Origin: Nitrospirota bacterium
GTDB lineage: Bacteria; Nitrospirota; Thermodesulfovibrionia; Thermodesulfovibrionales; Dissulfurispiraceae
Assembly (NCBI GenBank): GCA_021847795.1
Contig: JAJZPZ010000002.1
Coordinates: 1 to 53,909 of the forward strand
Reading direction: 5' to 3'
Length of the DNA: 53,909 nt
A program made the position numbers and the translations under genes. Shown in pieces: positions 28,456 through 41,324 of the stretch (position 1 is the stretch's first letter; each line of letters starts with the position of its first letter). The notes beneath the pieces were generated by a model that did no database searches, was not told the origin of the DNA, and saw only the letters and a program-made list of their open reading frames with translations.

Positions 28456-28477
28456 TAAGTATAATTTAATATACTTA
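28456..28477. promoter_or_regulatory. putative ArsR operator palindrome
   Basis: TAAGTATA-atttaa-TATACTTA, perfect 8-bp arms, 12 nt upstream of the arsR GTG. Confidence 0.6.
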
Positions 28478-28618
28478 TACGCTACATCGGTTGAAACAAA
28501 ATGTCAAGTTTTTTCGGAGCCGGAGGTGGAAACTTCAGATTTACATTCACCTTTCACTTTTACAATCCATTCCTTATAATTAAACATTACAGCCACGAAG
28601 GCAAAGGAGGCAACAGGA

Positions 28619-29665
28619 GTGGATATTAAGCTTACGGAACTTTCAAGCTGCGCGGGTTGAGCGGCGAAATTCAGTCCTTCGGACCTGTCCCACGTGCTGG
28701 GGCAGCTACCTAAAATCATTGATCCGAACGTGCTTGTGGCCACTGCCAATGCGGATGATGCCGGAGTTTACCGCATAAGCGATGATATTGCGGTTGTCCT
28801 AACCACCGACTTTTTTACGCCTATTGTCGACGACCCTTACTGGTTCGGCGCAATTGCCGCGGCAAACGCGCTTTCTGATGTATACGCCATGGGCGGCAAG
28901 CCGGCAGCTGCATTGAATATTGCCATGCTCCCGAACAATCCCGATTTTTTCCCGCTGCTGAAAAAGATCATGCAGGGCGGCATAGACAAGATGGCCGAAG
29001 CAGGGGTGCCTATCATAGGGGGGCATACCATAAGGGATAAAGAGCCGAAATATGGGTTTACTGTTATGGGAACCATCCACCCTGACAGGATTCTCGACAA
29101 CTCAAAGGCCCGGCCCGGAGATGCCCTGGTCCTCACAAAACCTATTGGAACCGGGATTATTGCAACCGGCGTAAAAGCAGGCCTCTGCAGCAGTGCCGTA
29201 ATAGAGTCCTTCACGCAGACGATGGCAACGCTCAACAAAAGGGCCGGCGAACTCATGCTCGAGATCGGGGTCAGCACGGCAACGGACATAACAGGGTTCG
29301 GACTTCTCGGGCATCTTCATGAAGTGCTTTCCGCAAGTGACTGCCGGGCGCAACTCTCTGCAAGCCGCATGCCCTTTTTCGAAGAGGCTGTCAGGCTTGC
29401 CGGGATGAATGTCATTCCCGGAGGCACCATAGACAATTTCAAAAACTACAGCCAATACATTGAGTGGAGCGAAGATGTGCCGGACACGCGGAAGATATTG
29501 ATGAATGATGCCCAGACATCCGGCGGACTTCTCATCTTTGTGCCGGCAGATAAAAAGGATGCGCTCATTGGCGCCCTTCGGAAGGAAAACATCCCGGCAG
29601 CTCATGTAGGGGATGTCGTCGATAAAGGCTCGCGCGGCAACAAGCGGATATTCGTGGACGCGTGA
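28619..29665 (+). CDS. selD: selenide, water dikinase; candidate Sec-containing SelD (in-frame TGA 28658-28660)
   Basis: VDIKLTELSSCAG-U-AAKFSPSDLSHVLGQLPKIIDPNVLVATANADDAGVYRI; GTG start at 28619 with SD aaggagg; Sec at the conserved Cys/Sec position. Confidence 0.9.
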
Positions 29666-29958
29666 TGTCTCCGGCCTTTTCCCTATTCCTTCTTTCCGTC
29701 GGGGCAGCAGTCGGGTTTCTCTCAGGACTGCTGGGGATCGGGCTCTTCTCCTCTTCAGCCGGGCTTGCCGGAAAGGTAGCTACTGCGCAGGTCCCTTTTC
29801 ATATGGCATGGCCCCCTCGTTCTCGGGGCAATCCCCCTGGCACGCCTCGGCGGACTGGTCGGGAAAAGCGCAAAAACGCAATCCAATCCCTGCGCTGGCT
29901 GCTCGCCCTGATTATCCTTGCAACCGCGATAAAGGTCTGGTACGGCATTTTCCTGTAA
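29665..29958 (+). pseudogene. TauE/SafE-family permease remnant
   Basis: LSVGAAVGFLSGLLGIGLF start and LLALIILATAIKVWYGIF end of the family, most TM segments missing, apparent frameshift in the middle. Confidence 0.5.
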
Positions 29959-30108
29959 TCCTTTGTTTTTCTTGGCAAATATTTTTATAGACTCCCCTGT
30001 GCAAATCGTATAATATATATTTACCTTTTTGGATACCCTGCAAGCCCGGCAAAGCAGGAGGAGGCACAAAAATACAATAGGCACATAAACCCTTCGCCCA
30101 TAAAATCC

Positions 30109-30138
30109 TTGACAAGAAATCCATTTTTACTGTATGAT
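30109..30138 (+). promoter_or_regulatory. putative sigma70-type promoter upstream of speH
   Basis: TTGACA (30109-30114), 18-nt spacer, TATGAT (30133-30138). Confidence 0.5.
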
Positions 30139-30198
30139 TTATAGCTTAAGGTAAGGAGCATATGCTCCTTCGATTCTAAACTGAATGGGGGTAGTGAA

Positions 30199-30606
30199 TT
30201 GTATGCTTTAGGTACCCATCTTTTGGTGGAATTGAGAGATTGCAATCCGGAAGTTCTGAAAGACCTCGGCAAAGTCAAAGAAGCACTGGTTTCCGCTGCA
30301 AAGGAAGCCAAGGCGACAATCGTTGATGTATCCTTCCATGAATTCAACCCGTTCGGAATCAGCGGTATGGTAGTAATCGCAGAATCGCATCTATCCATAC
30401 ATACCTGGCCCGAGTACGGCTATGCTGCGGTAGACATCTTCACCTGCGGGGACATCATAAAACCTGAAACCGCGGCAAGCTACCTGATTACAAGCTTCGA
30501 GAGCAAAAACCCATCCATTGTTGAAATGAAAAGAGGTATCATCTCCTGTTCAAATGAGAAACTACCCCACAAGATATGTGATACCGAACTCCAGATGGCA
30601 TCTTAG
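30199..30606 (+). CDS. speH: S-adenosylmethionine decarboxylase proenzyme (SpeH type); TTG start
   Basis: ESHLSIHTWPEYGYAAVDIFTCG with the processing Ser motif. Confidence 0.95.
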   Translation: MYALGTHLLVELRDCNPEVLKDLGKVKEALVSAAKEAKATIVDVSFHEFNPFGISGMVVIAESHLSIHTWPEYGYAAVDIFTCGDIIKPETAASYLITSFESKNPSIVEMKRGIISCSNEKLPHKICDTELQMAS

Positions 30607-30631
30607 GCGCCGAACAGACCACAAGAACAAA

Positions 30632-30672
30632 AAGGGGTGACTTCCCGTTACAGGAAGCCACCCCCTTTTTTA
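30632..30672. terminator. rho-independent, probably bidirectional terminator between speH and pgk
   Basis: aaaaaggggtgacttcc-cgttaca-ggaagccacccccttttttt-like hairpin with T/A tracts on both sides. Confidence 0.8.
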
Positions 30673-30692
30673 CATCTTTCCTTATACTGCTT

Positions 30693-31922
30693 CTATTTTT
30701 TATCCGTGAGAGCCGATATGCCCGGAAGGTCCTTGCCCTCCAGCAGTTGCAAAGAGGCGCCGCCGCCTGTAGAGATAAAGGTTATTGCATCGCTCACCCC
30801 TGCCCTGTGGACAGCGTAATCCGTGTCTCCTCCCCCCACGATCGTCAGCGCATAGGCGTCAGCAACAGCGCGGGCGACTGCAAAGGTCCCCCGCGAAAAA
30901 GCATCTATCTCGAAAACTCCCATAGGGCCGTTCCATATAATGGTCTTTGCATCCTGGATAGCCTCGGAAAAAAGCTTGAGAGATGCGGGTCCGATGTCCA
31001 ATGAGCGCCAGCCCTTCGGTATTTCCTGGGTGGTCACGATCTTGGTTTCCGCCCCCTGCTCCAGGCTCTGGGCAATCACACTGTCGACAGGCAGATAGAA
31101 TTTCACATTGTTCTTCCTGAGCTTGTCCATAATATTTCTCGCGAGGTCCATCATCTCGTTTTCCACGAGCGAATCCCCGATTTCATACCCCATGGCTTTT
31201 ATGAACGTGTAGGCCATGCCGCCGCCGACGATTACCTTATCGACCTTATTGACAAGGTTTTCGAGCACGCCTATTTTCCCGGACACCTTTGCGCCGCCCA
31301 GGATCGCAACAAAGGGCCTGACAGGATTCTCCACCGTGCCCTTCAGGTACTCTATTTCCTTTTTCATGAGAAAGCCGGCTGCGGAAGGAAGGAGCTTTGA
31401 GATCCCGACAGTGGATGCGTGTGCCCGGTGAGCTGCTCCGAAGGCATCATTTACGTAATAGTCGGCAAGCCTTGAAAGAGACCTCGCGAAATTCTCATCG
31501 TTTTTCTCTTCCTCGGAATGGAACCGCAGATTCTCGAGCAGGAGCACATCGCCTTCTTTCATCCTGGACACAAGGTTCTCCGCCTGGGGCCCTACACAAT
31601 CGGGAGCGAAAAGCACCTCCTTGTTCAGAAGCCTCTGGAGTCTTTTGACCACAGGCGCAAGGCTGAACCGGGGTTCGACCTTGCCCTTCGGCCTGCCCAG
31701 GTGCGAAGCAAGGATTATCTTTGCGCCTTCATCTATAGCATAGTTGATTGTCGGAAGCGTGGAGCGTATCCTGCTGTCGTCGGTTATAACCAGATTATCG
31801 TCGAGGGGAACATTAAAATCCGCCCTGATAAAGACCCTCTTTCCCTTGACCGGGAGGTCTTCAATAGTGAGCTTTCCTAATATATCCTTTATTTCAGCAG
31901 ATATATTGTTCCTCTTCGCCAT
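30693..31922 (-). CDS. pgk: phosphoglycerate kinase
   Basis: [34 protein letters not shown]; start at 31922. Confidence 0.96.
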   Translation of the reverse strand: MAKRNNISAEIKDILGKLTIEDLPVKGKRVFIRADFNVPLDDNLVITDDSRIRSTLPTINYAIDEGAKIILASHLGRPKGKVEPRFSLAPVVKRLQRLLNKEVLFAPDCVGPQAENLVSRMKEGDVLLLENLRFHSEEEKNDENFARSLSRLADYYVNDAFGAAHRAHASTVGISKLLPSAAGFLMKKEIEYLKGTVENPVRPFVAILGGAKVSGKIGVLENLVNKVDKVIVGGGMAYTFIKAMGYEIGDSLVENEMMDLARNIMDKLRKNNVKFYLPVDSVIAQSLEQGAETKIVTTQEIPKGWRSLDIGPASLKLFSEAIQDAKTIIWNGPMGVFEIDAFSRGTFAVARAVADAYALTIVGGGDTDYAVHRAGVSDAITFISTGGGASLQLLEGKDLPGISALTDKK

Positions 31923-31924
31923 GC

Positions 31925-34214
<2,290 letters not shown>

Positions 34215-34644
34215 CTAGTTTGTGTAATTCATATTGTTCAAAATTGTCTTGTTGTTTAATACGGACAAGAGTGAAGTTATTTATATTAGCATTTTAACGC
34301 TGTTAATTCAATCGCCGTTTGTCATTACTGCGCATCAGAAGCAGCTCTCTGCAACAATGAGATACGGACCCCTCTTCCCGGTCCGGGAAAAGCTCATCAA
34401 GCGGAGCATGGGTTTTTTATTCCTTACCGGGTGAGTGCCGTATTCTTTCAGTGCGGCTCATCCGCTTACCGCGCCGGGTCAGCAATCACCAGGGAGAAAA
34501 AGCGCGGCTCGCTCACCGGCCCCTGCAATCCCGGGGCATTGTAATCTGCATGCTCCCTGCCCGCAGCCGCATAGGAAGGCACAGCTTCAGGCTGCACGAT
34601 CTTTACGAGAAACGCATCGCACAGGGGGCCACTGTCCGCCCCCT

Positions 34645-35124
34645 TTAACTGCCGGACCTCTTGCTGCTGTCTTTAAGCTCGAACAGCGCCTTCACCTCTT
34701 CCATCAGGTCGTTGATGTCCTTGAATTGCCGGTAGACCGAGGCAAATCTCACGTAGGCGACCTTATCAAGCTCTTTAAGGGCCGACATGATCTCCTCGCC
34801 TATCCAGGAGCTGTTTATCTCCTTTACGCCAAGGCCGATGAGTTTTTTTTCGATATTATTTGCGGTTTCCTCGAGTGTTGTAATGGGGATGGGGCGTTTT
34901 TCGCATGCCTTTTTCAGGCCGGTAATGATTTTATGCCTGTCGAAGAATTCCCGGCTGCCGTCCTTTTTGATGACCATGGGCAGCGGATCTTCCACCCGTT
35001 CGTAAGAAGTAAAACGCTGCGTGCACTTGAGGCATTCCCTTCTTCTGCGGATAACATCTCCCTCCTTGCTCGTCCTGGAGTCGATGACCTTATCTTCAAT
35101 GCTTCCGCAGAAGGGGCACTTCAT
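34645..35124 (-). CDS. nrdR: transcriptional repressor NrdR
   Basis: [45 protein letters not shown]. Confidence 0.96.
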   Translation of the reverse strand: MKCPFCGSIEDKVIDSRTSKEGDVIRRRRECLKCTQRFTSYERVEDPLPMVIKKDGSREFFDRHKIITGLKKACEKRPIPITTLEETANNIEKKLIGLGVKEINSSWIGEEIMSALKELDKVAYVRFASVYRQFKDINDLMEEVKALFELKDSSKRSGS

Positions 35125-36365
35125 GATGCATAAATAGGAAATTTATCGCAGAGGTCTTTGGCCTTTTTGTTCATTGCTTCTATTCCAGCAGAATCGTTTA
35201 TGTTCCGGACAACATATGAGATTATCCCGGCTATCTCCTGCATTTCGGCTACTCCCATGCCTCTCGTCGTCACGCAGGGGGTGCCGAGCCGCATGCCGCT
35301 TGTTATGGCCGGAGGCTTGCTGTCATAAGGGATAGCATTCTTATTGAGGGTGATTCCTGCCCTGTCCAGGGCCTCTTCAGCCTCTTTCCCGGTAACGTTC
35401 GTGTTGCTCAGGTCAACAAGCATGAGGTGGTTATCCGTGCCTCCTGATATGATCCTGAACCCTCTTTTCATTAATTCTTCGGCAAGCGCCTTTGCATTCT
35501 TCACAGCTTTTTCCTGGTAATTCCTGAATTCCTGGCTCAGGGCCTCTTTAAAGGCAACTGCTTTTGCCGCAATCACATGGACAAGCGGGCCGCCCTGTAT
35601 GCCGGGGAAGATAGTTTTGTCGATTGCCCTGGCGTATTCCGCCTTGCACATGATCATACCGCCCCTCGGCCCTCTCATTGTCTTATGGGTCGTAGTGGTG
35701 ACGAAATCCGCATAGGGAACCGGTGACGGGTGCTGCCCGGCAGCAACCAGTCCGGCTATATGCGCGATATCTGCGAGCAGGTATGCTCCGGACTCCTTCG
35801 CTATATCGGAAAACGCCTTGAAATCGATAATGCGCGAGTACGCGCTTGCGCCGACAACGATTATCCTGGGGTTGTGCTTTTTTGCAAGGTCTCTCACCTC
35901 ATCCATGTCGATGCGGCCGGTTTCCCTGTTCACCCCATAGGATGCGACTTTGTACAGCAACCCGGTAAAATTGACCGGAGAGCCGTGGGAAAGGTGTCCG
36001 CCATGGCTCAGATTCATGCCGAGAATCGCATCCCCGGGTTTCAGGAGAGAGAAATATACAGCCATATTCGCCTGGCTTCCTGAATGGGGCTGCACATTCA
36101 CATGCTCTGCGCCGAAGATTGCCTTGGCCCTTTCAATGGCGAGTTTCTCAGCCATGTCGGCATATTCACACCCGCCGTAATACCGCCTGTTGGGGGAACC
36201 TTCGGCATATTTATTGGTAAGTATCGAACCCTGCGCCTGGAACACGGCAGGGCTTGCATAGTTCTCAGAGGCGATCAGGAGGATCTTGTTCCGCTCCCGC
36301 TCTGTCTCCTTGATGATCGTATCGTATATTTCCGGATCAATCGATTTCAGCTGCTCAAAATTCAT
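35121..36365 (-). CDS. glyA: serine hydroxymethyltransferase
   Basis: [36 protein letters not shown]. Confidence 0.97.
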   Translation of the reverse strand: MNFEQLKSIDPEIYDTIIKETERERNKILLIASENYASPAVFQAQGSILTNKYAEGSPNRRYYGGCEYADMAEKLAIERAKAIFGAEHVNVQPHSGSQANMAVYFSLLKPGDAILGMNLSHGGHLSHGSPVNFTGLLYKVASYGVNRETGRIDMDEVRDLAKKHNPRIIVVGASAYSRIIDFKAFSDIAKESGAYLLADIAHIAGLVAAGQHPSPVPYADFVTTTTHKTMRGPRGGMIMCKAEYARAIDKTIFPGIQGGPLVHVIAAKAVAFKEALSQEFRNYQEKAVKNAKALAEELMKRGFRIISGGTDNHLMLVDLSNTNVTGKEAEEALDRAGITLNKNAIPYDSKPPAITSGMRLGTPCVTTRGMGVAEMQEIAGIISYVVRNINDSAGIEAMNKKAKDLCDKFPIYAS

Positions 36366-36390
36366 TGCACGTTACCTGATAGGGTCCACA

Positions 36391-36867
36391 TTAAGGCTTA
36401 CGCCTTCCGGTGGGCGCATTTGCTATCATTCTCCCTTCGATAAGCCGTATCTTTTCAAGTCTGTTGCTATGTCTTCCGCCTTCGAAAGGCGTGGTCATCC
36501 ATGTCTGGACGATCTCTTTTGCAAGGTCCTTCCCGATAATCCTGCCCCCGAGGACAAGGATATTGGCGTCGTTATGAAGCCTGCTCATTTTTGCCGAAAA
36601 AAGCTCGTTGCAGAGGGCTGCGCGGATATTGGAGAACTTATTGGCAACAATGGACATGCCGATTCCCGTTCCGCAGATCAGTATTCCCCTGTCTGCATCG
36701 CCTTTTGACACGGCATCGGACACTTTTTCGCCGAAGTCGGGATAATCAACGGATTGCGCCGCATTCGTGCCATGATCATGCACTTCATACCCCAACGCCT
36801 TTACTACTGAAATTACCTCTATTTTCAGGTCCAGACCGGCATGGTCGGAGCCTATTGCAATACGCAT
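36391..36867 (-). CDS. rpiB: ribose 5-phosphate isomerase B
   Basis: MRIAIGSDHAGLDLK, GILICGTGIGMSIVANKF. Confidence 0.95.
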   Translation of the reverse strand: MRIAIGSDHAGLDLKIEVISVVKALGYEVHDHGTNAAQSVDYPDFGEKVSDAVSKGDADRGILICGTGIGMSIVANKFSNIRAALCNELFSAKMSRLHNDANILVLGGRIIGKDLAKEIVQTWMTTPFEGGRHSNRLEKIRLIEGRMIANAPTGRRKP

Positions 36868-37064
36868 CGGACCCCCTGAATAAAAATAAGCAATTAATCG
36901 GAATATCTTATATAAGAGCCGGGATTTTAGTCAAGAAAACTTAGGGAACGGGCATAAATCCCTGGCGCCGGATCACAATCTTCTACTGAAACAGGGGGTT
37001 CTTCTTGTCTTATGTGAGATTTGGAGCTTGGGACCAGAAATTTACGCATAAGCCCGCTGTGCAC

Positions 37065-37970
37065 TCAGCGGAGGAGGAACTCCAGGAGCGCCTTCTCTGT
37101 ATGCAGCCTGTTTTCAGCCTGATCAAGCACCGCGCTGTGCGGCCCATCAATAATCTCATCGGTGATCTCCTCACCTCTATGGGCGGGAAGGCAATGGAGG
37201 ACAACGACATCATTTTTCGCGCACTCCAGCAGTCGGCTGTTTATCTGATAGCCACTGAACTTTGCTTTTTTCCTTTCAGCCTCCTGCTCCTGTCCCATAC
37301 TCACCCACACATCGGTATAGAGCACGTCAGCCCTTCCGGCCGCCTCTCTGGGGTTCCTGAGAATAAGGACCTCTCCTGAAGATTTGCCCCTCGCCCTTTC
37401 AAGGACATCGGGATCAGGGTCACAGCCTTCAGGACAAGCGATAACAATATCCATCCCTGTCAGGGCTGCGGCCTCGATCAGCGAATTGGCAACGTTATTG
37501 CCGTCTCCGATATAGGCAAGGCGTACACCTTCCAGCTTTCCTTTCCTTTCGACAATTGTCATCAGGTCCGCAAGCGCCTGGCACGGGTGATGGCGGTCGG
37601 AGAGGCCGTTGATCACCGGCACGGTGGAGTGGACCGCAAACTCTTCAACCGCAGCATGGGAATAAGTCCTTAAGACAATACCGCTCAGGTAGCGGGCAAG
37701 CACCCGCGCGGTATCTGCAATTGTCTCACCTCTGCCCAATTGTATTTCTTTGGGGTTGAGGTAAATGGATTGCCCGCCGAGCTGATAGACGCCGGCCTCA
37801 AAAGACACCCTGGTCCGGGTGGAAGGCTTCTCAAAAAAGAGGCCTATGCTTTTGCCTGAAAGAGGGCGCTTGTCTGCGCCGGCCCCTGCTTTCAGGTCTA
37901 TTGCCCTTTGCAGCAAACCCTCTATTTCGTCTTTTGTGATGTCCCTGATAGCAAGAAAATCCCGTTTCAT
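37065..37970 (-). CDS. argF: ornithine carbamoyltransferase
   Basis: FFEKPSTRTRVSFEAGVYQLGG, HPCQALADL, HCLPAHRGEEI. Confidence 0.96.
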   Translation of the reverse strand: MKRDFLAIRDITKDEIEGLLQRAIDLKAGAGADKRPLSGKSIGLFFEKPSTRTRVSFEAGVYQLGGQSIYLNPKEIQLGRGETIADTARVLARYLSGIVLRTYSHAAVEEFAVHSTVPVINGLSDRHHPCQALADLMTIVERKGKLEGVRLAYIGDGNNVANSLIEAAALTGMDIVIACPEGCDPDPDVLERARGKSSGEVLILRNPREAAGRADVLYTDVWVSMGQEQEAERKKAKFSGYQINSRLLECAKNDVVVLHCLPAHRGEEITDEIIDGPHSAVLDQAENRLHTEKALLEFLLR

Positions 37971-39178
37971 AGTGATTTCCCCAACAGTTCATCCAGCGCT
38001 TCCACCAGATGATCTATGTCTTTTTCCTCAACAGTCAGGGGCGGCATGAACCTGAGGACATTCCCTCCACCGGTACAATTGATTAAAATCCCCCTTTCAA
38101 GGCATGCCTTCACAATCGGCATCCCATCCCTTGTAAGTTCCATGGCTATCAGCAGACCCTTTCCCCGTATTGCAACAACCTGCTCGCAATACTCCTTGAG
38201 CTGCTCCAGCCTTTCGATAAAATACCCGCCCATCCTGTTGCAATGGTCGAGAATAAACCCGTCCTCGAGAATGGTTTCGAGCGTTGCTATTGCTGCTGCG
38301 CATACCAGCGGGTTCCCCCCGAATGTAGAGGCATGATTGCCGGGCTTGAATCCCGAGGCGACCTTTTCCGTGGCGAGCATCGCCCCTATAGGCACTCCTC
38401 CGCCCAGGCCTTTGGCAAGGGTCATGATGTCGGGAGTTATCCCATAATGCTCATAGGCAAAAAGTTTCCCGGTCCTGCCTATTCCTGTCTGGACCTCGTC
38501 CAGCATGAGCAGTATCTCATGTTTGTCGCAGAGCGCCCTGACTTTCCGGAGATAATCGTCCGCCGGGATCTTTACCCCTCCCTCTCCCTGGATAGGCTCG
38601 AGCAGAACAGCGCAGGTGCTCTTCGTGATTGCCGCCTCAAGGGCGTTAAAATCGTTGAAGGGCACATATTTAAATCCGGGCACAAGAGGCTCGAATCCCC
38701 TTTGGAATTTCTCCTGGCCCGTTGCGGTCACCGCGGCAAGCGTCCTTCCGTGGAAGGAGTTTATTGCAGTAATGATTTCAAACCGGTCTTGGTTATGATG
38801 CTGAACGTGGGACTCTTTTGCGTATTTCCTTGCAAGCTTTATCGCAGCCTCATTTGCCTCTGCCCCGGAATTGCAGAAGAAGACTTTGTCGGCGAATGAA
38901 TTGGTAACAAGGAGCTTGGCAAGTTTTATCTGAGGTTCGATGTGATAGAAATTTGACACATGGATCAGCCTCTGCGCCTGCTTCTGGATGGCCACAACGA
39001 CCTTTGGGTGACAGTGCCCAAGGACATTTGCGGCAACACCCCCGACAAAGTCAAGGTACTCCTTGCCATCGGCGCTCCAGACCCGTATCCCCCGCCCTTT
39101 CCTGAGCACAACAGGAAAACGGTTATAGGTGTGCATTAAATAACGCTCTGAATCTTCTATAATTTTCCTTAATTCCAT
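37967..39178 (-). CDS. argD: acetylornithine aminotransferase
   Basis: FCNSGAEANEAAIKLARKY, LMLDEVQTGIGRTGKLFAYEHYGITPDI. Confidence 0.94.
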   Translation of the reverse strand: MELRKIIEDSERYLMHTYNRFPVVLRKGRGIRVWSADGKEYLDFVGGVAANVLGHCHPKVVVAIQKQAQRLIHVSNFYHIEPQIKLAKLLVTNSFADKVFFCNSGAEANEAAIKLARKYAKESHVQHHNQDRFEIITAINSFHGRTLAAVTATGQEKFQRGFEPLVPGFKYVPFNDFNALEAAITKSTCAVLLEPIQGEGGVKIPADDYLRKVRALCDKHEILLMLDEVQTGIGRTGKLFAYEHYGITPDIMTLAKGLGGGVPIGAMLATEKVASGFKPGNHASTFGGNPLVCAAAIATLETILEDGFILDHCNRMGGYFIERLEQLKEYCEQVVAIRGKGLLIAMELTRDGMPIVKACLERGILINCTGGGNVLRFMPPLTVEEKDIDHLVEALDELLGKSL

Positions 39179-39235
39179 GGGAGTTAATATAATAACACAG
39201 AGCAAAACAGCAGGGCAATAACAACGAATAAAAAT

Positions 39236-39323
39236 AGTGATGAGTGATGCGTAATGAGTGATGAGTTAAACGGCAAAGAGTCTTTGTCCTTCAACTCATC
39301 ACTTCTCACTCATTACTCTTCAC
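39236..39323. repeat. 7-bp-period inverted repeat (gtgatga class) in argD-cooC intergenic region
   Basis: gtgatga gtgatgc gtaatga gtgatga ... tcatcac ttctcac tcattac heptads in inverted arms. Confidence 0.8.
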
Positions 39324-39397
39324 GGCCTTTATGGTATTCTATAATAATGTGGTTTGATTGGTATAAACAATAACCTATGGTGATATGATTTAAAAAT

Positions 39398-40180
39398 ATG
39401 AAGATAGCAATTACAGGAAAAGGAGGGGTTGGAAAGACAACCCTCTCTGCAACACTGAGCCATCTCTTTGCAGCAGCAGGCAAAAGGGTCATTGCCGTTG
39501 ATGCAGACCCCGACGCCAACCTTGCACAGGCGCTCGGCGTCAAGCCGGAGGACATTGAGAAGATCCGTCCCATTGCTGAAATGGGGGAATTAATCGAAGA
39601 GAGGACCGGCGCCAAGCCGGGTAACATGGGCGGCATTTTCAAGCTGAATCCCAGGGTTGATGATCTGCCTGAGGGCTTTGGATATAAGCTGAAAGACATT
39701 ACCCTCCTTATCATGGGAAAATCGAAATCTGCAGGATCCGGGTGTTACTGCCCTGAGAGCATCTTCCTGAGAAGGCTGCTTAAACATCTGTTTGTCGAAC
39801 GGGACGAGGTTGTGATTGTCGATATGGAGGCAGGGATAGAACACCTTACCAGGGGCACTGCTGAAGCAGTGGATGCCTTCATTGTCGTCGTAGAGCCCGG
39901 GCAAAGGAGCATCCAGACTGCCAATACCGTCAAGGACCTGGCTAAAGGTCTGGGGGTGAAGAATGTCTTTATTGTCGCCAACAAAGTCAGAAGCGGCAGC
40001 GACGTTTCCTTCCTGACGGAGCACATAAAGGGGATGGAACTCTTAGGGACTATGCACTTCAGCCAGTCAGTAATGGATGCCGATATCAGCGGCAGCGCGC
40101 CTTTTGAAAAGGCGCCTGAGGTTGTCGATGAAGTCAGGAAGATAAAGCAAATGATCGAGGAACACCTGGACGGCCGGTAA
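39398..40180 (+). CDS. CooC-like CODH accessory ATPase
   Basis: MKIAITGKGGVGKTTLSATLSHLFAAAGKRVIAVDADPDANLA; GSGCYCPE; VDMEAGIEHLTRGTA. Confidence 0.88.
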   Translation: MKIAITGKGGVGKTTLSATLSHLFAAAGKRVIAVDADPDANLAQALGVKPEDIEKIRPIAEMGELIEERTGAKPGNMGGIFKLNPRVDDLPEGFGYKLKDITLLIMGKSKSAGSGCYCPESIFLRRLLKHLFVERDEVVIVDMEAGIEHLTRGTAEAVDAFIVVVEPGQRSIQTANTVKDLAKGLGVKNVFIVANKVRSGSDVSFLTEHIKGMELLGTMHFSQSVMDADISGSAPFEKAPEVVDEVRKIKQMIEEHLDGR

Positions 40181-40770
40181 TGGAAAGCCCTGCATTTCCT
40201 GATAAGGCCCGCCTGCGAAAGGACATCCTCAGCCGCAGGGATTCGCTGACCCGGGACTCGAAAGAAGCAAAGGACAGCCTGATCAGGGAACGCATAACAG
40301 GGCTCCCGGAGTTTACATCTGCCCGTTCGGTCCTTTTGTATGCATCGTTCAGGAGCGAAGCAGATACGATCGGCCTGATACGCTATTGTCTTCAAAACAA
40401 CAAGGTTACCGTGCTGCCTAAGGTCAACAACGGCGAACTGCTGCTTTATCGCATCAACAAAATGGACGAACTCCTTCCGGGCAACTGGGGGATACCCGAA
40501 CCCTTCGTGCCTGAGGACAGAAGAGTGGACGTGCGTGATGTAGATCTCGTTATTGTCCCCGGGTCAGCTTTTGATGAACAGGGCAACAGGCTGGGATACG
40601 GCAAAGGATTTTATGATAAACTGTTGAAATCGAAGCGATCGCCAGCTATTGCGCTGTCGTATGAAGACCAGATAGTCCCGGCCCTTCCGGCGGAATCGCA
40701 CGATGTGCGGATGGATAAAATCGTAACGGACAAAAGGATTATAGACTGCAATGAACAACAAGAAGATTGA
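40180..40770 (+). CDS. 5-formyltetrahydrofolate cyclo-ligase
   Basis: [26 protein letters not shown]. Confidence 0.93.
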   Translation: MESPAFPDKARLRKDILSRRDSLTRDSKEAKDSLIRERITGLPEFTSARSVLLYASFRSEADTIGLIRYCLQNNKVTVLPKVNNGELLLYRINKMDELLPGNWGIPEPFVPEDRRVDVRDVDLVIVPGSAFDEQGNRLGYGKGFYDKLLKSKRSPAIALSYEDQIVPALPAESHDVRMDKIVTDKRIIDCNEQQED

Positions 40771-41311
40771 AAGAGGCGTTAAACTGATCCTCGAAGGCAT
40801 AGGTGAGGAGATTGACCGGCCCGGCCTCAAAGACACACCAACCCGTGTGGCAAAAATGCTCAATGAAATTTTCGCGGGTCTCGAATCCCCTGCAGAAGAC
40901 CTGCTGAAGCCTATCGAGGGCGAAAGCCACGAAGAACTCGTGCTCCTGAAAGACATCCCCTTTTATTCCGTATGCGAACATCACCTGCTGCCCTTTATAG
41001 GAAAGGCGCATATCGCCTATATCCCCTCGGGCAAGATCGTAGGGCTCAGCGAACTTGCAAAAGCCCTTGAACACCTTGCCAAAAGGCCCCAGGTGCAGGA
41101 ACGCCTTACAGCACAGCTTGCCGACATGATCATGGATAAGCTCAAACCGCGGGGCTGCATGGTCATCATCAATGCCGAGCACCTGTGCATGAGCATGCGG
41201 GGGATCAAAAAGCCCGGGTCAAAGACCGTAACATCAGCAGTAAGAGGAATATTCAGAAGCAAGCAGAGCACGCGTGAAGAGCTGCTCGAATTGATAAAGA
41301 AAAACTACTAA
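40751..41311 (+). CDS. folE: GTP cyclohydrolase I
   Basis: [31 protein letters not shown]-like signature; [14 protein letters not shown]. Confidence 0.96.
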   Translation: MNNKKIERGVKLILEGIGEEIDRPGLKDTPTRVAKMLNEIFAGLESPAEDLLKPIEGESHEELVLLKDIPFYSVCEHHLLPFIGKAHIAYIPSGKIVGLSELAKALEHLAKRPQVQERLTAQLADMIMDKLKPRGCMVIINAEHLCMSMRGIKKPGSKTVTSAVRGIFRSKQSTREELLELIKKNY

Positions 41312-41324
41312 TCAGGAGGTCAGC

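Noticed and set aside
28504-28749. Minus-strand 81-aa ORF
   Set aside because: Antisense to the SelD N-terminus including its Sec codon; no homology recognised
34480-34650. Possible cobalamin riboswitch or other structured RNA (gccactg and cattgtaatctgca boxes)
   Set aside because: Only short box-like matches, wrong spacing, and upstream of no cobalamin gene; an Infernal scan would be needed
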